Of a DNA stretch of 64,000 bases, positions 46,073-51,780 are shown one piece after another. Every line of letters begins with the position of its first letter. The first letter of the stretch is position 1. Location of the stretch: assembly GCF_000308595.1 (NCBI RefSeq), contig NZ_BAGA01000181.1:1-64000 (forward strand). Reading direction: 5' to 3'. The stretch is from Nocardia higoensis NBRC 100133. GTDB lineage: Bacteria; Actinomycetota; Actinomycetes; Mycobacteriales; Mycobacteriaceae. Below the pieces are notes generated by a model. That model ran no database searches. It was not told the DNA's origin and was given only the letters and a program-made list of their open reading frames with translations. Both the position numbers and the translations under genes were made by a program.

Positions 46073-46350
46073 AGGTTGACTCCCGAATGGGCGCGCCAGG
46101 CCTCGAGCAGAGCGTGGTAGGCGTCAGGGTCCATATCATCCAGCGCGGCAAGCGATTCCGCGGGCAGCACCAGTTCGAGCAAGGTGTACATCGCGTCCAC
46201 GTCACCGAGCCGGCGAATCCGGCGGATCAGGCCCGGCTTCAGGTACGACAGCGAGGGCAGGTGCACTTCGACACCGCCGACCTCGACCACGAAATCGTCC
46301 TTGACGGTGATCGGCTGGTTCAGCGTGACGGGGGCTTTGGGGGTAGTCAT
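46060..46350 (-). CDS. Tail assembly chaperone, gpG-like
   Basis: 96 aa (VTLNQPITVKDDFVVEVGG, SYLKPGLIRRIRRLGDVDAM). It lies between the tail tube and tape measure genes and ends in the slippery run NLGES-stop. The family binds tape measure during tail assembly and is made in excess of its frameshifted form. ATG 46350 preferred; ATG 46371 is an alternative. Confidence 0.8.
   Translation of the reverse strand: MTTPKAPVTLNQPITVKDDFVVEVGGVEVHLPSLSYLKPGLIRRIRRLGDVDAMYTLLELVLPAESLAALDDMDPDAYHALLEAWRAHSGVNLGES
46066..46072 (-). other. Programmed -1 frameshift site (G-run)
   Basis: GGGGGAA on the minus strand, four codons before the end of the gpG-like gene (codons CTG GGG GAA). Slipping back one base joins it to the open gpT frame. 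The run allows perfect P-site re-pairing on GGG; A-site re-pairing is imperfect. Confidence 0.65.
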
Positions 46351-46405
46351 CGGTTTCGCAGACCCTTTCATGACAGTTGTTGTGCGCAGGCTCGGAAAAC
46401 AGTGA

Positions 46406-46466
46406 AGGGCCCAGCGGCGGCAGGCGGGCCTGCGCATAGGTGAATTACCTGCCGCCACTGGGGGCT
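46406..46466 (-). terminator. Internal stem-loop after tail tube gene
   Basis: 19-base arms (46406-46424 and 46448-46466; 16 of 19 pair) with a 23-base loop, directly after the tail tube stop and before the chaperone start; TTCACTGTTTT follows in the minus direction. Such attenuators let the tube protein be made in excess over downstream genes. Confidence 0.55.
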
Positions 46467-46470
46467 TTTA

Positions 46471-47058
46471 TCAGGCGGCGAAGACGCCGTCGTCGAGGTA
46501 GCGGTAGGCCTTCACACCGGCGTCGTCCTTGAACGCCTCGACGGTGATGGTGAAGCCGGCCAGTTCGTTGGAGACGAACTTCTTCTCGGTGACCGAGGAG
46601 ATCTGCGCGTTGGGCAGCACGATCCGCAGCTTCTTGTCCTCGTTCTTCATGTCGAAGATCCACGCCCGGCGCGGCAGCACCAGGCCGGTCTCCTCGACCT
46701 TGACCATGGTGCCGCTGGAAGCGGTGGCGGCGGTGACTTCGACGTTGTCGGGATGGAACACCTCGTTGAGCACGTCCGCGTCCCACACCGCGTAGAGGGT
46801 GAGGCCGAAGGCGACCGAATGCTCGGTCTGCAGCTTGGCGATGATGTCGGCGTTCCAGTCCTTGATGGTCTCGACCCGACGCTCACCGCGGGACTCGATA
46901 CCGTCTTCGGAGACGTAGCCCAGCGGCTTGAAGGCCGCGATCGGGGCGATGGCGGCCGAGGTGGGCAGCGTGGTGCCCAGCGGGGCGACCAGAACGCCGC
47001 CGGTCACGGCGATGTTCGGCGTTCCGGCGCCGATGAACTTGCTGGAAGGCAGAGCCAT
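46471..47058 (-). CDS. Major tail (tail tube) protein
   Basis: 195 aa. MALPSSKFIGAGTPNIAVTG start, a GYVSEDGIESRGERRVETIK segment and the C-terminal AGFTITVEAFKDDAGVKAY are typical of siphophage tube proteins. GGGAG nine bases before the ATG. Position between tail terminator and chaperones is canonical. The tube is expected to polymerise as hexamer rings around the tape measure. Confidence 0.85.
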   Translation of the reverse strand: MALPSSKFIGAGTPNIAVTGGVLVAPLGTTLPTSAAIAPIAAFKPLGYVSEDGIESRGERRVETIKDWNADIIAKLQTEHSVAFGLTLYAVWDADVLNEVFHPDNVEVTAATASSGTMVKVEETGLVLPRRAWIFDMKNEDKKLRIVLPNAQISSVTEKKFVSNELAGFTITVEAFKDDAGVKAYRYLDDGVFAA

Positions 47059-47134
47059 TGTGATATCTCCCTTGGGATCAGTTGCGCAGGCCCCTTGGGA
47101 TCGGATATTCAGTTGTGATTCCCGAATCGGGGAA

Positions 47135-47569
47135 TCAGGCGGAGACTGCGCCCCGCACGATCAGGTCGGCGACGATCACCTGACGCGGTGCGTCGGTCGC
47201 CGGGTCGGTGTCGTTCTCGACGCCGACATCCTCGAGGTGGTCACACCACACAGCCCCGAGATAGCCGGGTGCCGCCGCCGACAGGATGGCGCGCACCCGG
47301 CTCGCCAGAGCCGCCGCGGTGCCGGCGTCGTCGGTGCACTCGATGACGACACGAGGCCTGTCCAGAATCAGGTGGGTGCCACGGCGCCCCTCCCTGTCCT
47401 CGACGTCCTCGCGCCGCTTGCGGTCGTTGCGCACGACACGCACCATGCGCACCGGCCGCGGATCGGGCACCCGCGTCACCACAGCGGCGGTATCGGAGAG
47501 CGCCGCGAGCTGGGTGGACAGGTACCCGACCAGAGTCTGTTCGATGTCCGGGAACACGATTCGTTCCAT
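47135..47569 (-). CDS. Tail terminator / tail completion protein
   Basis: 144 aa. MERIVFPDIEQTLVGYLS, then PRVVIECTDDAGTAAALAS and RVRAILSAAAPGYL, ending QVIVADLIVRG: the plan of actinophage tail terminators encoded just before the tube gene. AGAGG seven bases upstream. In a headless system it would cap the proximal tail end. Confidence 0.75.
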   Translation of the reverse strand: MERIVFPDIEQTLVGYLSTQLAALSDTAAVVTRVPDPRPVRMVRVVRNDRKRREDVEDREGRRGTHLILDRPRVVIECTDDAGTAAALASRVRAILSAAAPGYLGAVWCDHLEDVGVENDTDPATDAPRQVIVADLIVRGAVSA

Positions 47570-47587
47570 CGGAAACCTCTTTCCTGG

Positions 47588-48202
47588 TCAGTCGGCCCCG
47601 CGGGCCCGTTCGATCCGCTCACGCAGCTGATCGACGAGCCCCGCATAGGCTTCGGTCTTGGTCGGGGCCTCGAACACGAGCCCCCGGGGATGGACGGCGC
47701 ACCACGCGCCGTCCTCGGTCTGAGTGACATCGATATCGTCGATGTCGTAGAAGGAGTCCGGATCAGGGTCGGGCCAACAGCCGTTCTCGTCCTTGCGCAC
47801 GTGCAGGCCGGTGTCGAACGCGCCCGGCTGGCCGCCCGGGGTGGGTAGCCAACGGATCTCCTCCAGCTCCGCATGCACTCGAACACCGCGCTGCACAAGG
47901 TATTCGGCGACCCTGGTGGCCTGTTTGATACCGGTCACCGTCGCCTCGGCCGTGGTGCCCGCGCCCCGCTGCCAGGCCGGCAGGTGGATCACCGACAGTT
48001 CCTCGGCCAAGGCCTTCACCTGTGGGTCGAGCTCCTCGCCTGCGGCGGGCTCCGGGAGCCGGCCGGAGAGCATCTGCTCCATCAGGGCGAGGAACTCCGG
48101 CGTAACCAGCTGTCCTGTCTCACTTTTCGAGTAGGAGGACTGCGGCTGACCGACACCGAACTCTATCGAATCAATCACTTTTCGATCGGACATAAATGTC
48201 AT
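47588..48202 (-). CDS. First gene of tail cluster, unknown function
   Basis: 204 aa from ATG 48202 (GGAAAG six bases upstream). Acidic protein with EFLALMEQMLSGRLPEP, a middle helical part (AEELSVIHLPAWQRGAGTTA), and a C-terminal CWPDPDPDSFYDIDDIDVTQ. No family recognised. In a prophage this position holds head-tail connector genes, but the sequence is not one that I recognise, so it may be a headless-specific cap or a regulator of assembly. Confidence 0.6.
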   Translation of the reverse strand: MTFMSDRKVIDSIEFGVGQPQSSYSKSETGQLVTPEFLALMEQMLSGRLPEPAAGEELDPQVKALAEELSVIHLPAWQRGAGTTAEATVTGIKQATRVAEYLVQRGVRVHAELEEIRWLPTPGGQPGAFDTGLHVRKDENGCWPDPDPDSFYDIDDIDVTQTEDGAWCAVHPRGLVFEAPTKTEAYAGLVDQLRERIERARGAD

Positions 48203-48397
48203 CAACAACTTTCCGCGACCTCGGGCCGCAACTATTCGATCGTCCAAGCCGATGGCGTCTCAGAGTTGCGAAAACCCGACTACACTCGGATTCACAGATT
48301 TGCTGAGCCACCAAAAGTGGATCTACCGAGACGACGACACAGACGAGCCGAGGGTTTTGATATCACCCCACCCGTTCTGGATGATTTGGCGGGCGGA
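48203..48397. other. Intergenic region upstream of the tail operon
   Basis: 195 bases between the immunity-like gene ending at 48398 and the first tail gene. AT-richer than the tail genes and the likely place of the tail operon promoter; no convincing -35/-10 pair or operator could be picked by eye. A 61-codon plus-strand frame here has no support. Confidence 0.4.
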
Positions 48398-48769
48398 CTA
48401 CCTCTTCCCCCGCCTCTCGACACGGAGTCGTAGCTGAGTGATCTGCCGTTGGCGGCGCCATTTCCAATATAGAATCCACCAAGGCTGCTTGTGCAGCAAG
48501 CGCTCGAACGAACTGGGCGCGGGCAGCGGATCTATATTAGATCCCGATTCTGACCATATACCATGGCCGAACATCACATCTTTTGCCCAATAATCCTCTG
48601 ACTTATGAAAAATAACATCGTCTCCGAAAAATTCCAAGCCCACGAATCGTTGGTTGATTCTAGCTACAGCCTCCGTTTCGGAGATTCCGAAAGTTCTACT
48701 CATTTCCGACGCGATCGCCGAAAAGAACTCCCTCCCCTCATCGTCGGTCCAAAAAGTGTAGCGATTCAT
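48398..48769 (-). CDS. Small immunity-like protein, unknown
   Basis: 123 aa: FWTDDEGREFFSAIASEMSR, then GLEFFGDDVIFHKSEDYWAK and a basic Trp-rich end (WWILYWKWRRQRQ). AAGGA before the ATG. It is the gene nearest the tail operon in the toxin/immunity series. No known family; immunity or accessory role inferred from context only. Confidence 0.5.
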   Translation of the reverse strand: MNRYTFWTDDEGREFFSAIASEMSRTFGISETEAVARINQRFVGLEFFGDDVIFHKSEDYWAKDVMFGHGIWSESGSNIDPLPAPSSFERLLHKQPWWILYWKWRRQRQITQLRLRVERRGKR

Positions 48770-48850
48770 CGCCGAGTCCTTCGTTTATGGCACCACGATA
48801 TACAGCCGAGACGCCTGCACGATCTGGATATTGAACCCGATGCGGCACCT

Positions 48851-49282
48851 CTAGGAGAGTCCGGGGGCGAACTTTTCTTCTGCTGCCGCTAACATCCTGG
48901 GCAATCGGGGCGGCTGACTGCGCCGAAAATCTTCATAAACCAAATCCAGCGGAGAAAAGAAGCCTTCGGATACATCCCGCCCGCCAGCCACGAGTACATA
49001 GTTCAGCCCCCGGTCATCGACCAAGAGCCTCCATTCGGCACCGAACTCGACGATGAAGACCTGGGCCACGTATGCGGCCAACATAGTATGCAGATAAAGC
49101 CAATCCTCTTCGTCCATCGCAGAGAAATCCTGGCCGACCACGAATAGATCCAATTCGGTAAGCAATGACACTGGGTCATTGTCAATATCTGCATCGCCGA
49201 TACCGGCGGCGCGAAGAAACTCCGCCAGTGCCGTGCGGCGCTGCAATTCCCACCTACCGAGCCGGCGGATAGCAGAATTCAT
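48851..49282 (-). CDS. Immunity-like protein (intact copy of a duplicated gene)
   Basis: 143 aa: RLGRWELQRRTALAEFLRAA, an acidic core (DFSAMDEEDWLYLHTMLAAY) and GLNYVLVAGGRDVSEGFFSP. GAGGGG lies six bases before the ATG. A truncated second copy lies at 50979-51269 with about 85% identity over the first 90 residues. Family unknown; immunity role inferred from context. Confidence 0.6.
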   Translation of the reverse strand: MNSAIRRLGRWELQRRTALAEFLRAAGIGDADIDNDPVSLLTELDLFVVGQDFSAMDEEDWLYLHTMLAAYVAQVFIVEFGAEWRLLVDDRGLNYVLVAGGRDVSEGFFSPLDLVYEDFRRSQPPRLPRMLAAAEEKFAPGLS

Positions 49283-49356
49283 GCATTCCCCTCGATTCGA
49301 GAAGTTGAGTCGGTAATCGGCGAAAGCAAACTCTACACGACCGGATTTGCATCACT

Positions 49357-49959
49357 TTATCCCCGATTCCACCTAGCTATCGAGCCCCGGTGACCGAAGT
49401 CGGGAATCGGCTCCCAAAAGACCGACACATCCACATTATCGTAGCTTGTCGTTTCACGTGATCCGTCCTCGTAATCATCCAACGTGTCGCGAACTATTCC
49501 GTCTTCCGAAAATTCTGTGCGCCTGATCGACGAGGCCCCCGAAATATCCTCAGCTCGATCGTTCGGATATGAATAGGTGATCATTTCTTTCATAAAAAGA
49601 AGATCTCCGGATGCCTTGTCAAAATAGTAACAGTACTCCCGCCGTCCATGATCGTCGAAGAACCAGACGAGGTAGCAGCCAGTTGCTGTGTTTATTTCGA
49701 TCACGCTATCCGGCACGCCATCGGTGCGAGGTCCGAGCAAAGCGACAGAGTAACCTATGCCAGTCTCATGGCAGGCGCGCGCTCGATCCTCCGTATAGTG
49801 GCGACCAACAGGGCGATGGAGAATATAATTCCACCTACCACAATAGACTGACCTATCAGCGCCCACTCCGCAACTCCCTTGCGCCCGCACCTCCATCGAT
49901 GATTTTAATACCTTCGCGCCGAATGTTTTCAACGCCCTACGGCGTAGGTCGTATGCCAA
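49357..49959 (-). CDS. Hypothetical protein in toxin/immunity array
   Basis: 200 aa frame starting with TTG 49959, four bases after the previous stop; ATG 49896 is an alternative start. Beta-rich, e.g. VIEINTATGCYLVWFFDDHG and YYFDKASGDLLFMKEMITY. The first 30 residues (LRRRALKTFGAKVLKSSMEV) could be a leftover linker of a toxin module. No family recognised. It could be either an orphan toxin tip or an immunity protein. Confidence 0.45.
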   Translation of the reverse strand: MAYDLRRRALKTFGAKVLKSSMEVRAQGSCGVGADRSVYCGRWNYILHRPVGRHYTEDRARACHETGIGYSVALLGPRTDGVPDSVIEINTATGCYLVWFFDDHGRREYCYYFDKASGDLLFMKEMITYSYPNDRAEDISGASSIRRTEFSEDGIVRDTLDDYEDGSRETTSYDNVDVSVFWEPIPDFGHRGSIARWNRG

Positions 49960-49963
49960 CTCG

Positions 49964-50479
49964 TCAACTGGAAGCCTTGCCGACCTGCCGGATATCCGAA
50001 ATATTCAGCCATTGCAGAATGTTCACCTGCTCGTCGTGATCAAGTGTCTCGAACACGAGAATGGCGGCATCCCGCGCAGTTTGCGTACCCAGGGTCAAAA
50101 GATTCACGATTATATATTCAGCAAAGCTGTAGAGGTTGAATTTATCATCACGAACCGACCGCAGCTTCGCGAGTTCAGCAACAATGCGCGCAGCCGTATC
50201 ATTCGTGCCAGCACGATCCACAAGCTCCACAATTGCGGCAGATCCACGCGGATCACCATTTCTAACGAATTGTTCGAGTTCCACCACCGTCATGCCAGAA
50301 TAGTCTAGTGGCGCAGCATTGCGAATACCTTCGGGGTCGATTTCATCCCAGTCGGCATCAGACAATTCATCGACATCCAGATCCGGACCATCGCTCATAT
50401 CTCGAATATACCCCGAATCCAGCCGTGGCTCGTTCGCGCCGCCGAGCAGATTCGGGCGATCATCACCATCATTCACCAT
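49964..50479 (-). CDS. Putative immunity protein of orphan zincin cassette
   Basis: 171 aa, acidic N-terminus (DLDVDELSDADWDEIDPEG) and a helical repeat-like second half (AAIVELVDRAGTNDTAARIV, ILVFETLDHDEQVNILQWL). The ATG overlaps the zincin cassette by 11 bases, with GGAGGA upstream, so it is the likely cognate immunity gene. No family recognised. Confidence 0.55.
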   Translation of the reverse strand: MVNDGDDRPNLLGGANEPRLDSGYIRDMSDGPDLDVDELSDADWDEIDPEGIRNAAPLDYSGMTVVELEQFVRNGDPRGSAAIVELVDRAGTNDTAARIVAELAKLRSVRDDKFNLYSFAEYIIVNLLTLGTQTARDAAILVFETLDHDEQVNILQWLNISDIRQVGKASS

Positions 50480-50888
50480 CCATTCCTCCGCTCTCTTCGA
50501 TAAATCTTTTTGAGTTCCTTTTCAATAGTCGATGCAAGTTCACCACGGACGTCTCATCCCCGACGAGCCGAGCATGTTCGATCTCCTCATGGTATGCGCG
50601 GCGTTCCCATTGCGCCCGAACATCCCGATCAGCCATCATGCGAAAACCGCGCCACCCGCTCTCCATATCATCGAGCATGTGCCGTGTTTCATGCAGCCAG
50701 GCACCGTACGAAGCCTCCGGGTCGATGATCAGTTGGCCTGGTTTACCGGGAGATGCGCTCGACACTCCGTCGGCACGAGATTCGACATGATTCTCGATCA
50801 TCCAGTCGGCCTCCGCGGCGAACATGTAAAACTCGAGACGTTCACTGTCTGCGAACTGCGACATGCCCCAGGTGGCATATGCAATCAT
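50469..50888 (-). CDS. Orphan toxin cassette with zincin motif HExxH
   Basis: 139 aa. HETRH (66-70) inside AWLHETRHMLDDMESGWRGF fits a zinc metallopeptidase-like site; a further acidic/His-rich AYHEEIEHARLVGDE follows. There is no N-terminal delivery domain, so it looks like a displaced toxin C-terminus of the kind that accumulates behind polymorphic toxin genes. The next gene overlaps it. Confidence 0.6.
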   Translation of the reverse strand: MIAYATWGMSQFADSERLEFYMFAAEADWMIENHVESRADGVSSASPGKPGQLIIDPEASYGAWLHETRHMLDDMESGWRGFRMMADRDVRAQWERRAYHEEIEHARLVGDETSVVNLHRLLKRNSKRFIEESGGMDGE

Positions 50889-50978
50889 GCCATCCGTCCA
50901 GCTCTAGACTGTGAATTCTGCGGCTGCACGATGCGGCACCCTCAGGACGGGCGGGGGCACACTTTTCTTCTGCTGCTG

Positions 50979-51269
50979 CTAACATCCTGGGCGCCCTCGT
51001 TCATCGACCAGGATCTTCCATTCGGCCTCGAATTCCACAATGAAGACCTGCGCCACGTACGCCGCCAACACAGTATTCAGATAAAGCCAATCCTCTTCGT
51101 CCATCGCAGAGAAATCCTGGCCGACCACGAATAGATCCAATTCGATAAGCAATGACACTGGGTCGATGTCAATATCTGCATCACCGATGCCGACGGCGCG
51201 AAGAAACGCCGCCAATGCCGCGCGGCGCTGCATCTCCCACCTACCGAGCCGGCGGATAGCAGAATTCAT
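50979..51269 (-). pseudogene. Truncated duplicate of the immunity-like gene at 48851
   Basis: MNSAIRRLGRWEMQRRAALA through IVEFEAEWKILVDERG follows the intact copy closely, then about 40 codons are deleted and the frame ends early (RPGC). Sequence matching the end of the intact gene and its 3' flank continues at 50920-50978 (CTGCTAACATCCTGGGC). A tandem duplication followed by an internal deletion. Confidence 0.7.
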
Positions 51270-51336
51270 GCAGTCCCCTCAATTCGAGGCGTAGAGTCGG
51301 TAACAGGAAGAAGAGCGCTCCGCCCACTGCTGCGGA

Positions 51337-51780
51337 CTATCGGTCGCGAGAGCCTTCACCGGGCTCGGTCTGCATCACCTGAGTATGATACCCCAACTTT
51401 TCAAGTGTCTCGATGACAGAGCGAACCTCTACCGCTGTCCCGATTGGCTTATTGGGGCCGGACTCTGCCAATACCGCGAGCGCTTCAGCCAGGGATAGTC
51501 CGAACATTTCGCGCAACCGCTTCACTACCGCTAGGCGTGCGGGACGACTCGTCGATACAGCTATAATCGCCCCGCCGAACTCATCCAGGAGTGCTCGGCG
51601 CAGCGTAGCCGGTCCGACCCCAATGCCGGATTCGTCACTCACGACTCCACACGAGGGGCACTCCCACTCAATGAACCAGCGAATTTCATTCGCATGATCG
51701 AGGAACTCCTGACCCCACCATCCCGCCACAGACTGACCGCAACTGGAACAAAATTGACTATATTTCGCAGCTTGCTCCAT
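51337..51780 (-). CDS. Putative immunity protein: zinc ribbon + L7/L12-like domain
   Basis: 147 aa from ATG 51780, which shares a base with the toxin stop (TAATG) and has AGAGG nine bases upstream. N-terminus: two CxxC pairs (FCSSCGQS, WECPSCGVV), a zinc ribbon. C-terminus: AVVKRLREMFGLSLAEALAV followed by EVRSVIETLEKLGYHTQV, the fold of the ribosomal L7/L12 C-terminal domain. Immediate coupling to the toxin gene suggests it is the cognate immunity protein. Confidence 0.65.
   Translation of the reverse strand: MEQAAKYSQFCSSCGQSVAGWWGQEFLDHANEIRWFIEWECPSCGVVSDESGIGVGPATLRRALLDEFGGAIIAVSTSRPARLAVVKRLREMFGLSLAEALAVLAESGPNKPIGTAVEVRSVIETLEKLGYHTQVMQTEPGEGSRDR

Noticed and set aside
35755..48202. 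Contractile injection system (eCIS/T6SS/R-type tailocin)
   Set aside because: No sheath, baseplate wedge, spike or AAA+ ATPase gene. The tube, gpG/gpT chaperones and Gp37-like tip are of the siphophage type.
48252..48437. 61-codon plus-strand gene
   Set aside because: No ribosome site, no recognisable domain, overlaps a minus-strand gene 3' end and lies in the probable tail operon promoter region.
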